Origin: Paenarthrobacter nitroguajacolicus
GTDB taxonomy: Bacteria > Actinomycetota > Actinomycetes > Actinomycetales > Micrococcaceae
Length of the DNA: 64,000 bases
Reading direction: 5' to 3'
Assembly (NCBI RefSeq): GCF_007786235.1
Contig: NZ_VNFK01000006.1
Span: 124,001-188,000, forward strand
Shown: positions 25,853 to 33,964 of the stretch, piece after piece
Layout of the letters: each line of letters opens with the position of its first letter
How positions within the stretch are numbered: position 1 is the stretch's first letter
Made by a program: the position numbers and the translations under genes
Notes under the pieces: model-generated
What the model was told of the DNA's origin: nothing
The model's input: the letters and a program-made list of their open reading frames with translations, nothing else
The model's database searches: none

Positions 25853-25864
25853 GCTCCAAGCTTA
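25853..25864 (-). promoter_or_regulatory. Putative leaderless promoter -10 of rph
   Basis: On the minus strand TAAGCT is followed by six bases and the ATG at 25852. A GGAG in the spacer is too close to the ATG to act as a normal ribosome site. Confidence 0.4.
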
Positions 25865-25898
25865 GCGACGATGACGGTGGTACCCGTGCCGCCTGCCG

Positions 25899-26696
25899 CT
25901 AGATCGTGTAATGCACCCCGGCAACCGCCACGGCGACGTCGCCTGCGAAGACAGGCTTGGCCTCGGACAATACTTTGGTTTGCGAGGTCCACACAGGAAT
26001 ATGCGTGAGGAGCAGGCGCTTGGCACCGGCGTTAGTCGCCGCTTCACCCGCCCGTTTGCCCGTGAGGTGCACGTCCTTGATGTCGTCGTCCCGGCCTTCC
26101 TCGAACGCCGCCTCGCAGAGGAAGAGATCGGATCCCTTGGCCGCGTCCTCCAACCCTTGGCAGGAATCGGTGTCCCCGGAGTAGGTCAGGACCTTGGTGA
26201 CAGGGACCCCGTCCTTGCCCGGTTCCGTGGCCGTCACCCGGAGGGCGTAGGCCTCTTCCACAGGATGGTTAACGGCAAAGGGCGTCACGGTAAAGGGACC
26301 GACCGTAACGGGCTTGAGCTCAGTCCAGTTGGTGAAGTCGAATTCCTCATGCATGCCCGGGTCCAGCTCAAGTCCGTAGGCTGTGGCCATTCTGTCCGCG
26401 GTAGCCGCAGGACCCCACACGGGAAGCCTGTCCCTGCCCCAGCCGCCGGGCTTCCAGCGGACCGCGACGTGGAGTCCGCACAGATCCATGCAGTGGTCCG
26501 GGTGCAGGTGGGTGAGGAAGATCGCGTCAATGTCCTCCAGATCGGTGTAGCGCTGGATGGCACCGAGGGCACCACTGCCCAGATCCATCACAATCTTCCA
26601 CTCGCGCTCACCGTCGTGCGCTGTCACCAGGTAGCACGACGCCGGGGAGCCCGGACCGGGGAAGGAACCGGTGCACCCTACGATGGTCAGTTTCAC
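25899..26696 (-). CDS. MBL-fold hydrolase, Rv1339-like cyclic nucleotide phosphodiesterase
   Basis: A 265-residue metallo-beta-lactamase-fold protein with the metal motif THLHPDH (His63, His65, Asp67, His68), further metal ligands in SGDTDSC at about 178-184 and LLTHIPVW near the C-terminus. It lies between murI and rph, exactly where M. tuberculosis Rv1339 lies (murI-Rv1339-rphA). Rv1339 has been characterised as an atypical class II-like cAMP phosphodiesterase. By motif and synteny this gene is its likely orthologue; cAMP activity here is inference. The GTG start at 26696 overlaps the murI stop (GTGA). Confidence 0.8.
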   Translation of the reverse strand: MKLTIVGCTGSFPGPGSPASCYLVTAHDGEREWKIVMDLGSGALGAIQRYTDLEDIDAIFLTHLHPDHCMDLCGLHVAVRWKPGGWGRDRLPVWGPAATADRMATAYGLELDPGMHEEFDFTNWTELKPVTVGPFTVTPFAVNHPVEEAYALRVTATEPGKDGVPVTKVLTYSGDTDSCQGLEDAAKGSDLFLCEAAFEEGRDDDIKDVHLTGKRAGEAATNAGAKRLLLTHIPVWTSQTKVLSEAKPVFAGDVAVAVAGVHYTI

Positions 26697-27718
26697 CAGG
26701 CACGCCCCATGGTTGCGCCGGCATTGAGGATGTCATCGGGCTGCACGAAGTAGGACCGCCGCGACAGGCCGGATCCGGAACGCGCCGCTTCCAGCATTTC
26801 AGGGGTTATGCGAGCCAAGCTCCCTGTGGGGTACTGCGCGGCAACGTGGTCCACGTGCTTCACCGAGAGGACTTCCGGTCCCAGGAAACGGCGGGCCAAG
26901 GTCTCGAATTGGGCGGCGTCACCGGTGGCAATGAATTCGTGACTCGGAGCGCTGGGCTCGGTGCGCTGGATGCCGTTGTTGGCCAGTGCGCGGTAGACGT
27001 CCTTGGCGGTTTCCTCGGCGCTGGACACCAGGGTGACATCCTCGCCCATTACGAAGGAGATCACACCGGTCAGCAACGGGTAGTGGGTGCACCCCAGGAC
27101 GACCGTATCCACGCCCGCTTGCTTGAGCGGCGCCAGGTACTCATTGGCAGCAGCCAGGAGGTCAGCTCCCGTAGTAACGCCGGCCTCTACGAAGTTCACG
27201 AACGCGGGGCACGCCACGGACGTGATGGTGAGGTCCGGAGCAGCGGCAAACGTATCCTCATAAGCCCGCGACCCCACGGTCGCAGAGGTCCCAATCACCC
27301 CAATCTTGCCGGAACGCGTTGCAGAGACGGCACGCCGGACTGCGGGCTGGATGACTTCGATGACCGGAATGCCGTACCGGGCCGTGTAGCGTTCCCGGGC
27401 ATCCCGGAGTACGGCGGCCGAAGCGGAGTTGCAGGCGATGGTCAACAGCTTGACGCCTGAGTCCACCAGTTCATCCATGACGCCCAGGGCGTTGGCACGT
27501 ACTTCGGCGATGGGCAGTGGACCATAGGGCCCGTTGGCGGTGTCGCCCACGTACAGGATGGACTCGTTGGGAAGTTGGTCGATGATGGACCGCGCCACCG
27601 TCAAGCCGCCCACGCCGGAGTCGAAGATGCCGATCGGGCGCGCCCCCACGATGCCCCCGGTGCTGGTGGAGGCGCCACTGCCCTGGGCGCCCGCTGAACT
27701 GCCCGATGCTGAAGTCAT
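26693..27718 (-). CDS. murI: Glutamate racemase
   Basis: A 341-residue enzyme that makes D-glutamate for peptidoglycan. The two catalytic cysteines are in IACNSASA (Cys96) and LGCTHYPLL (Cys210), with [12 protein letters not shown] at 29-40. It is longer than the usual 265-285 residues because of an N-terminal Ser/Gly-rich extension of about 26 residues and extra C-terminal sequence. The start is the ATG at 27716-27718; the frame continues upstream to 27757, but the ATG sits just after an AT-rich palindrome and looks the better start. It is followed by the coupled MBL gene. Confidence 0.92.
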   Translation of the reverse strand: MTSASGSSAGAQGSGASTSTGGIVGARPIGIFDSGVGGLTVARSIIDQLPNESILYVGDTANGPYGPLPIAEVRANALGVMDELVDSGVKLLTIACNSASAAVLRDARERYTARYGIPVIEVIQPAVRRAVSATRSGKIGVIGTSATVGSRAYEDTFAAAPDLTITSVACPAFVNFVEAGVTTGADLLAAANEYLAPLKQAGVDTVVLGCTHYPLLTGVISFVMGEDVTLVSSAEETAKDVYRALANNGIQRTEPSAPSHEFIATGDAAQFETLARRFLGPEVLSVKHVDHVAAQYPTGSLARITPEMLEAARSGSGLSRRSYFVQPDDILNAGATMGRAW

Positions 27719-27720
27719 AA

Positions 27721-27734
27721 TTATTCGAGAATAA
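27721..27734. promoter_or_regulatory. AT-rich palindrome directly upstream of murI
   Basis: TTATTC-GA-GAATAA is a perfect 6-bp inverted repeat ending two bases from the murI ATG. It overlaps a TATTCT hexamer (minus strand) that could be the -10. It may be an operator or just a promoter with symmetric sequence. Confidence 0.45.
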
Positions 27735-27820
27735 GGCTTCCCATGGTGTGCGGCCATTACCTGTGGTCTCCGCCTCGTGTCTGATGTGTCACAGGACGGG
27801 AACTCCGTCGGCCGCCCGGA

Positions 27821-28387
27821 TCAGGATTTTGCCTGCCTGGCGGACATCATGGCCTGCACCAAGGACTCCTGCAGCCATGTGGTGAAGTTGTACACCAAGG
27901 CCAAATAGCTCTCCACGTCCTCCGCCTGGCTCCAGTCCTGCATGCTGTGGATGTGCTCGGCGTCTGCTTCGTCCCGGATGTCCAGGCGTTCGGCCAGCAC
28001 CAGCCGAACGTCGTTCAACGCCATGGACCAGCGGGTGGCATCCTCCAGCGTCAGGGCAAGGTCGTCCTTGTCCAGGCCCATGGCCGTAGCCTTCAAGGCA
28101 CCGATCTTATTCTCCCGGACGGAGCGTTCGGTGAGTTGCCTGAATTCCAGGGAGCCGCCGTCGTCGTCCTTCATGACGTTCGGCAAGAGCCGCAGAAGTG
28201 CGCGGTCGCTGGGCTGCTTCACGTCCATGTCCAACCCGATCAGCGCCGCCAACGGGTCCTCATTTTCCCGGACATCGGATTCCAGCATGGAAATTACATC
28301 GTCCAACAAACCGCGAAGGAGGTCCCGTTCCGCCGGTTCAAGGTATCCAGTGATGCCCTTGAGACCGTACTTGAATGCCTTAGCCAC
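27821..28387 (-). CDS. DUF2017 protein
   Basis: A 188-residue soluble, mostly helical, acidic protein of the actinobacterial DUF2017 family. It begins FKYGLKGITGYLEPAERDLL and ends with an aromatic helix WLQESLVQAMM. It overlaps clpS by 8 bp and uses a GTG start. The clpS-DUF2017-murI order is conserved in actinobacteria, which suggests a link with ClpS-dependent proteolysis, but no biochemical role is established. No enzymatic motif is visible. Confidence 0.8.
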   Translation of the reverse strand: MAKAFKYGLKGITGYLEPAERDLLRGLLDDVISMLESDVRENEDPLAALIGLDMDVKQPSDRALLRLLPNVMKDDDGGSLEFRQLTERSVRENKIGALKATAMGLDKDDLALTLEDATRWSMALNDVRLVLAERLDIRDEADAEHIHSMQDWSQAEDVESYLALVYNFTTWLQESLVQAMMSARQAKS

Positions 28388-28742
28388 GTTGGCGGCCGCC
28401 CTTTCCGGGTGTCTCGTTGCCGCTGGCGGCTTTCTCCACCGTTGCCCAGAGGCCGAAGCCGTGCATGGCCACCGCGTGCTGCTCCACTTGTTCCTTGCTC
28501 CCGAACGCCACGATGGACCGGCCCTTCTTGTGGACCTCCATCATCAGCTTGTGTGCTTTGGACTCGGAGTAACCGAAGTAACTCTGGAACACGTAGCTCA
28601 CGTAACTCATGAGATTGACGGGATCGTTCCAGATCACCAGGTTCCAGGGGACATCAGGGGCTGTCAGGACATCGGTGGACGTCTGCTCTGCAGCTTCCGT
28701 CCGTTCATCGATGTCTGTGCCAAACGCAACGCTAGGGCTCAT
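28380..28742 (-). CDS. clpS: ATP-dependent Clp protease adaptor ClpS
   Basis: A 120-residue N-recognin that delivers N-degron substrates to ClpC/ClpA. The core spans about 28-105: VPWNLVIWNDPVNLMSYVSYVF contains the N-end pocket residues (the ND motif), and the KAHKLMMEVHKKG helix and GFGLWATVEK follow. The N-terminal 25 residues are a variable arm and the C-terminus is Gly-rich. It is divergent from pncB with only a 37-bp gap. A TAGAAT hexamer lies six bases upstream of the ATG. Confidence 0.93.
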   Translation of the reverse strand: MSPSVAFGTDIDERTEAAEQTSTDVLTAPDVPWNLVIWNDPVNLMSYVSYVFQSYFGYSESKAHKLMMEVHKKGRSIVAFGSKEQVEQHAVAMHGFGLWATVEKAASGNETPGKGGRQRG

Positions 28743-28754
28743 CTGTCCATTCTA
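28743..28754 (-). promoter_or_regulatory. Putative leaderless promoter -10 of clpS
   Basis: On the minus strand TAGAAT is followed by GGACAG and the ATG. With normal spacing the transcript would begin at or next to the start codon. Confidence 0.5.
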
Positions 28755-28767
28755 TGGCGGCTCGCAC

Positions 28768-28779
28768 TAGAGTGAATTC
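28768..28779 (+). promoter_or_regulatory. Putative leaderless promoter -10 of pncB
   Basis: TAGAGT is followed by GAATTC and the GTG at 28780. This mirrors the clpS arrangement on the other strand within the same 37-bp gap. Confidence 0.5.
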
Positions 28780-30108
28780 GTGAGTAGAGCCACGTCGTGG
28801 GACCACCCCGCAACTTCCTTGTACACAGACCACTACGAACTGACGATGCTTCAGGCCGCCCTTCACTCGGGTGCCGCCCATCGCCGGTCGGTGTTTGAAG
28901 CCTTCGCCCGGCGACTGCCTGACGGCCGCCGCTACGGCGTGGTGGGCGGCACCGGACGCCTGCTGGAGGGCATCGCCGACTTCCGGTTCGGCGACGCCGA
29001 GCTCGCGTTCCTGGAGCAGAACAAGGTGGTCAACCAAGAGACCCTGGACTACCTGGCCAACTACAAATTCAGTGGGGACATCTGGGGTTATGCCGAGGGC
29101 GATGCCTACTTCCCCAATTCCCCCATCCTCATCGTGGAATCCACGTTCGCTGAGGCCTGCATCCTGGAAACGTACATCCTCTCAGTCCTCAACCACGACA
29201 GCGCCATTGCCTCCGCTGCCTCGAGGATGACCTCTGCGGCCGGTTCCCGGCCATGCATCGAGATGGGGTCCCGGCGCACCCAGGAGGAATCGGCGACGGC
29301 GGCCGCACGCGCCGCGGTAATCGCTGGCTTCGCCAGCACCTCCAACCTGGAAGCCGGGCGGCGGTACGGCATCAAGACCGTAGGCACCGCGGCACACTCC
29401 TTCACGCTCCTCCATGACACCGAACGTGAAGCCTTCGAAGCACAGATCGCGGCCTTCGGGCCCGGAACGTCGCTGCTGGTGGATACCTACGACGTCGAGA
29501 CGGCGGTGCGAACCGCCGTCGAACTCGCCGGCGACAAGCTCGGAGCGGTACGACTCGATTCAGGCGACCTGGTGGCCCAGGCCCAGTGGGTCCGGCAGAT
29601 GCTGGACGACCTTGGCAACGTCAATACGCGCATCGTGGTGACCTCGGACCTGGACGAGTTCGCCATCGCGGCCCTGCAGTCCGCCCCGGTGGACTCGTAC
29701 GGGGTGGGCACCTCTCTGGTTACCGGCTCCGGCGCCCCCACAGCCAGCATGGTCTACAAGTTGGTCAGCCGCACCAACGACGCCGGCGAATTCATCTCCG
29801 TTGCCAAGGCCGCCAAGAACAAGGCAAGCGTGGGCGGACGCAAATACGCCCTCCGCAAGCTCAATGAACGGGGCCGCGCCACCCATGAAATCGTGGGTAT
29901 CGGCCACCGGCCCGAGGATGACGGCAACGACCGCTCGCTGCTCCAGCAGTTCGTCAAGAACGGCGAGGTACTGCCCGGGTGGACCGGCCCTGAAGGCGTA
30001 GTCCGGGCCAAGGAGAGGCACGCGGCCACCATGGCTGAACTGCCCGCCGTCGTGAACCGCCTGCAACGCGGCGAAGCTGCCATTCCCACCATCTACGAGG
30101 AGAACTGA
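28780..30108 (+). CDS. pncB: Nicotinate phosphoribosyltransferase
   Basis: A 442-residue enzyme that converts nicotinate and PRPP to nicotinate mononucleotide in the Preiss-Handler NAD salvage pathway. Recognisable regions include the N-terminal TDHYELTMLQAAL at about 12-24, MGSRRTQEES at about 163-172, GTAAHSF at about 199-205 with the conserved histidine, VRLDSGDL and the GVGTSLVTGSG phosphate-binding loop. The start is GTG with a leaderless-type promoter. Its TGA overlaps the pncA ATG by one base (TGATG). Confidence 0.95.
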   Translation: MSRATSWDHPATSLYTDHYELTMLQAALHSGAAHRRSVFEAFARRLPDGRRYGVVGGTGRLLEGIADFRFGDAELAFLEQNKVVNQETLDYLANYKFSGDIWGYAEGDAYFPNSPILIVESTFAEACILETYILSVLNHDSAIASAASRMTSAAGSRPCIEMGSRRTQEESATAAARAAVIAGFASTSNLEAGRRYGIKTVGTAAHSFTLLHDTEREAFEAQIAAFGPGTSLLVDTYDVETAVRTAVELAGDKLGAVRLDSGDLVAQAQWVRQMLDDLGNVNTRIVVTSDLDEFAIAALQSAPVDSYGVGTSLVTGSGAPTASMVYKLVSRTNDAGEFISVAKAAKNKASVGGRKYALRKLNERGRATHEIVGIGHRPEDDGNDRSLLQQFVKNGEVLPGWTGPEGVVRAKERHAATMAELPAVVNRLQRGEAAIPTIYEEN

Positions 30109-30734
30109 TGTCCAGGGCCCTGATCATCGTCGATGTGCAAAACGACTTCTGCGAGGGAGGCACCCTCGCAGTTGAAGGCGGAGCCGCGGTAGCCGGCGCC
30201 ATCACCGAATTTGTTGACGCCAACCAGCAACACTTCGACCACATCGTGGCAACCCAGGACTGGCACATCGAACCCGGAAGCCACTTCTCCGACGAACCCG
30301 ACATGGTGGACTCCTGGCCGCCACACTGCCAGGCCCGGACGAAAGGGGCGGAGCTCCACGAGGACCTGGACCCCGAGTACATCCAGGCCTACTTCCGCAA
30401 GGGACAGTACACGGCTGCCTACTCCGGTTTTGAGGGCGTCCTGGCGCCGGAAGACGACGTCCCCACGGGCGACCTGAAAGCCGGAGCCGCGGTGGCGGAA
30501 GTCCTTGATGAAGACGCGATCGGCTTGGACGACTGGCTGCAGAGCCACGATGTCGAAGAGGTTGTGGTGGTGGGTCTCGCCACCGACTACTGCGTCAAAG
30601 CCACCGCACTCGATGCCATCCAGGCCGGGTACAACACCTCCGTGATCGCCGGGCTCACGGCAGGCATCGCCGAGGACCTCTCCGAGGCGTTCGACGAAAT
30701 GGAAGCGGCCGGCGTCGAGGTTGAACGCGACTGA
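30108..30734 (+). CDS. pncA: Nicotinamidase
   Basis: A 208-residue isochorismatase-fold amidase that deaminates nicotinamide to nicotinate, feeding PncB. The catalytic triad is visible: Asp9 in DVQNDF, Lys98 in FRKGQ and Cys162 in ATDYCVKA. Metal ligands Asp51, His53 and His73 lie in QDWH and PPHC. It is coupled to pncB by a one-base overlap. Homologues activate pyrazinamide in mycobacteria. Confidence 0.95.
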   Translation: MSRALIIVDVQNDFCEGGTLAVEGGAAVAGAITEFVDANQQHFDHIVATQDWHIEPGSHFSDEPDMVDSWPPHCQARTKGAELHEDLDPEYIQAYFRKGQYTAAYSGFEGVLAPEDDVPTGDLKAGAAVAEVLDEDAIGLDDWLQSHDVEEVVVVGLATDYCVKATALDAIQAGYNTSVIAGLTAGIAEDLSEAFDEMEAAGVEVERD

Positions 30735-30756
30735 CCCTCCCATCACCTATCAGCAC

Positions 30757-30791
30757 ACGAAAGGGCGCCGCAGAAAGCGGCGCCCTTTCGT
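30757..30791. terminator. Bidirectional terminator between pncA and the helicase gene
   Basis: A 15-bp perfect stem (30757-30771 with 30777-30791), loop AGAAA, with A-rich and T-rich stem edges (ACGAAAGGG...CCCTTTCGT). It lies between convergent genes. Confidence 0.88.
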
Positions 30792-30860
30792 CTGTCTGCC
30801 AGTCGGCCTTGTCTGTCCCTACCAGCCCCTGCCTACCCCTGCCTGACCAAGGCAGGGTGG

Positions 30861-32636
30861 CTACTTCCTGCCGATGAACCAGTCCTGGAGCTTCCGCAGG
30901 CGGGCCTGCAGCTGCTCCTCGTTGGCCTGGGCAACTGCCGGCCCACCACACACTTCACGCAGCTTGGTATGAACCACTCCGTGCGGTGTACCGGTACGGG
31001 CCGACCATGCAGCCACGTTCTTCGCCAGCTCGTTCCGGAGGTCCATCAGCATACGGTGGTCAGGAATTGCCGGCGATGCCGCAGCAGCCAACGGCGACTG
31101 GCGTTTCTTCCGTGACTGCTGTTCGTGCTGGCGCTGACGCAGCAGGGTTCCAACCTGTTCGGCGTCCAGAAGTCCTGGAATGCCAAGGAAGTCCAGTTCC
31201 TCGTCGGAACCGATGTCCGCTCCCGTGCCGAACTCGCCGCCGTCGAAAAGCACGCGGTCAAATGACGCCTGTGAGTCCAGGGCCTCGAACTTTCCCTTGG
31301 TCAGCTCGTCTGAGGCCTTGTCCTCGCGGTTGGCCTCCGCCATCAGGTTCTCTTCGGGGCTGAAGAGTCCGTCGTCGTCCTTCTCGGGACGGTCCAGCGC
31401 ATGGTCGCGCTCCGCCTCCATGGTATTGGCGAGGATCATCAACGGAGGTACTGACGGCAGGAACACCGACGCCGTCTCTCCCCTTTTGCGGGCACGCACG
31501 AAGCGGCCAACGGCCTGGGCAAAGAACAGTGGCGTTGACGTTGACGTTGCATAGACGCCCACCGACAGGCGAGGAACGTCCACGCCTTCGGACACCATGC
31601 GGACGGCCACCATCCAGCGTTTGTCGCCGGCGGAGAACTCCTCGATCTTGCTGGAGGCCTTCGAATCATCCGAAAGGATCACCGTGGGCGACTGCCCCGT
31701 GATCTTCTTCAGCTGCCCGGCGTAAGCGCGTGCGTCGTCGTGATCCGTGGCAATGACCAAGCCACCGGCATCCGGCACAGTCCTCCGTACCTCACTGAGC
31801 CGCTTGTCCGCCGCAGCCAGCACGGCTGGAATCCATTCGCCCGTGGGGTTCAACGCCGTGCGCCAGGCCTGCGAGGTGATGTCTTTGGTGACGGCAGCCT
31901 CACCAAGCGAGGCTGCCATCTCGTCGCCAGCGCTGGTCCGCCAGCGCATCTGGCCCGAATAAGCCATGAAGAGCACCGGGCGCACCACGTGGTCCCGCAA
32001 GGCGTTGCCGTAACCGTAGGTGTAGTCCGCCTTGGAACGGCGGATACCGTCCCGGTCCTCCGCGTACTCGACAAAAGGAATAGGCGAAGTATCCGAACGG
32101 AACGGCGTACCTGTCAGCGACAGGCGCTTCGCGGCCGGGTCAAAGGCCTCACGCAGCCCGTCTCCCCACGAGAGGGCTTCGCCGCCGTGGTGGATCTCGT
32201 CCAGAATCACCAGGGTGCGGGCAGCTTCGGTTTTCGCCCGATGCAGCATGGGCTTGCTGGCCACCTGCGCATACGTCACAGCTACGCCCACGAACCCGCG
32301 GCCGTGCTGGCCATCGGAGTTCTTGAAGTTGGGATCGATGGCGATACCCACCTTGGCTGCAGCATCTGCCCACTGCCGCTTCAAGTGGTCGGTGGGTGCC
32401 ACGATGGTAATGCGGTTCACCACTCCGCTGTCCAGCAAGGTGGTGGCAATCCGCAGCGCGAAAGTGGTCTTACCCGCACCCGGCGTAGCCACGGCGAGGA
32501 AGTCTTTCGGGTTACGGGTCATGTAGAGATCAAGGGCCTCCTGCTGCCAGGCACGGAGCTTGGGGGCTGTACCCCACGCGGCACGTTCCGGATACGCCGG
32601 AGGCAGGGATGGACCGCCAAAAAGTGTTTCTGTCAT
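30861..32636 (-). CDS. Superfamily 2 DEAD/DEAH-box helicase
   Basis: A 591-residue helicase with both RecA-like domains. Motif I ATPGAGKTT is at 50-58, motif II DEIHH at about 146, motif III SLTGTPFR at about 173, and motif VI QAVGRFVRARK at about 386. The C-terminal 150 residues are acidic and then basic, and do not match a domain I recognise. The architecture resembles XPB/Rad25- or ComFA-like helicases annotated widely in actinobacteria without known function. It is followed upstream by a DUF3039 gene on the same strand, a conserved actinobacterial pairing. SD-like GGGGG precedes the ATG by about 7 nt. Confidence 0.85.
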   Translation of the reverse strand: MTETLFGGPSLPPAYPERAAWGTAPKLRAWQQEALDLYMTRNPKDFLAVATPGAGKTTFALRIATTLLDSGVVNRITIVAPTDHLKRQWADAAAKVGIAIDPNFKNSDGQHGRGFVGVAVTYAQVASKPMLHRAKTEAARTLVILDEIHHGGEALSWGDGLREAFDPAAKRLSLTGTPFRSDTSPIPFVEYAEDRDGIRRSKADYTYGYGNALRDHVVRPVLFMAYSGQMRWRTSAGDEMAASLGEAAVTKDITSQAWRTALNPTGEWIPAVLAAADKRLSEVRRTVPDAGGLVIATDHDDARAYAGQLKKITGQSPTVILSDDSKASSKIEEFSAGDKRWMVAVRMVSEGVDVPRLSVGVYATSTSTPLFFAQAVGRFVRARKRGETASVFLPSVPPLMILANTMEAERDHALDRPEKDDDGLFSPEENLMAEANREDKASDELTKGKFEALDSQASFDRVLFDGGEFGTGADIGSDEELDFLGIPGLLDAEQVGTLLRQRQHEQQSRKKRQSPLAAAASPAIPDHRMLMDLRNELAKNVAAWSARTGTPHGVVHTKLREVCGGPAVAQANEEQLQARLRKLQDWFIGRK

Positions 32637-32748
32637 GCTGATTCCCCCGGCCTGACGGCAGCGACAAGTGTCCCACGCTCTCCCGGCACGCCGCAGCGGA
32701 CCGCGAGGCGGTAACGATCAGAAGGGGCCTGTGTTCTCTTCCCACCCA

Positions 32749-33087
32749 CTACTTGGAGTTGCCCGGGCCGCCGTTTTTTCCACCGTCGTTGCCGGGGCGG
32801 AGGCCTTCGTAAATCTCCTTGCACTCCGGGCAGACCGGGAACTTCTGGGGATCGCGACCCGGCGTCCAGACTTTGCCGCACAGGGCAATGACGGGTTCGC
32901 CGGTCAGAGCCGACTCCATGATTTTTTCCTTGCGCACATAGTGGGAAAACCGCTCGCGGTCGCCGGGCTCCACTTCCTGGCGCGTTTCCTCGCGCTCAAT
33001 GGTGGCAGTGGACGTTCCGGCTCCGGAAAGCTCGCGCATGGGGTCGTTTTCGAATGGATCCGGAGGAAGCGTAGTCATGCCAAACAT
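32749..33087 (-). CDS. DUF3039 protein
   Basis: A protein of about 112 residues of the actinobacterial DUF3039 family. The N-terminal half is acidic (DPFENDPMRELSG). The C-terminal half has ALCGKVWTPGRDPQKFPVCPECKEIYEGL, with three cysteines including CPEC, a likely zinc-binding knuckle. The start is uncertain: ATG 33087 (used here) or ATG 33078, and neither has a strong ribosome site. It lies 8 bp after nagB and upstream of the helicase gene on the same strand. The function is unknown. Confidence 0.75.
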   Translation of the reverse strand: MFGMTTLPPDPFENDPMRELSGAGTSTATIEREETRQEVEPGDRERFSHYVRKEKIMESALTGEPVIALCGKVWTPGRDPQKFPVCPECKEIYEGLRPGNDGGKNGGPGNSK

Positions 33088-33095
33088 CTTACCGT

Positions 33096-33878
33096 CTACA
33101 GGCCCTGCCACTCCGGCTTATTGTCGTAGGTGTGCCGATAGTAGTCCGCCAATTTCAACGATGACGCGGCAGCCTCGTCCACCAAGATCGTGGCGTGAGG
33201 GTGCATCTGCAGAATGGATGCCGCACATATTGCCGCTACTGGGCCTTCCACGAAATCGCGCACGGCCTGAGCCTTTTGAGCGCCTGTTGCGATCAACACC
33301 ACGTGCCGGGCGTCCATGATGGTCCCCAGGCCTTGCGTCACAACGTGGTGGGGAACGTCGTCGATGCTGTCGAAGAAGCGGGCGTTGTCCTTGCGGGTCT
33401 GTTCGATCAGCGTTTTGATGCGCGTCCTGGAAGCCAGGGAGGAGCCGGGCTCGTTGAAGCCAATATGCCCGTCCGTGCCCACGCCCAAGATCTGGAGGTC
33501 CACGCCACCCGCAGCCTTAATGGCGTCTTCGTAGCCTTGGCACGCCGCCTCGAGGTCTTCTGCCGCACCGTCCGGCCCATGGACGTTCTCAGGCTTGATG
33601 TTGACACGGTTGGTGAATTCGCGGCGAATGACCTCGCGATAGGACTCCGGGTGTCCGGCTTCCAGGCCGACGTACTCGTCCAAGGCGAAGCCGTGGGCCT
33701 GGCTGAAATCCAGGCCCCCGGCTTCATAGCGACTCGCCAACTCGTCGTAGACAGGCAGCGGCGAGGACCCTGTTGCCAGGCCCAGCACAGCGTTCGGCTT
33801 GCGGCGGACCAGCGCCTCGATGGCGTCGGCGGCAAGCGCACCGATCTGTTTGGTGCCAGGGAGAATGACAACTTCCAT
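33096..33878 (-). CDS. nagB: Glucosamine-6-phosphate deaminase
   Basis: A 260-residue enzyme that converts glucosamine-6-phosphate to fructose-6-phosphate and ammonia. It shows LATGSSPLPVY at about 34-44, the catalytic Asp/Glu in ALDEYVGL (Asp67, Glu68) and GTDGHIGFNEPGS (Asp136, His138, Glu143). The ATG at 33878 is chosen because AAAGG lies 7 nt upstream; a GTG two codons earlier is possible. nagA lies about 10 kb away rather than adjacent. No obvious DasR-type site was seen in the 80-bp upstream gap. Confidence 0.93.
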   Translation of the reverse strand: MEVVILPGTKQIGALAADAIEALVRRKPNAVLGLATGSSPLPVYDELASRYEAGGLDFSQAHGFALDEYVGLEAGHPESYREVIRREFTNRVNIKPENVHGPDGAAEDLEAACQGYEDAIKAAGGVDLQILGVGTDGHIGFNEPGSSLASRTRIKTLIEQTRKDNARFFDSIDDVPHHVVTQGLGTIMDARHVVLIATGAQKAQAVRDFVEGPVAAICAASILQMHPHATILVDEAAASSLKLADYYRHTYDNKPEWQGL

Positions 33879-33964
33879 CGTCACGCCTTTCTAGGTAAGG
33901 GTCGTCGAACTATCTGTCTGAGAGGTTATCCCATGTCCCACCTTTGGGCATGGTTGTTACGCAA

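Noticed and set aside
33885..33964. Search for a DasR (dre) operator upstream of nagB
   Set aside because: No sequence close to the TGGTCTAGACCA-type consensus was found in this gap.
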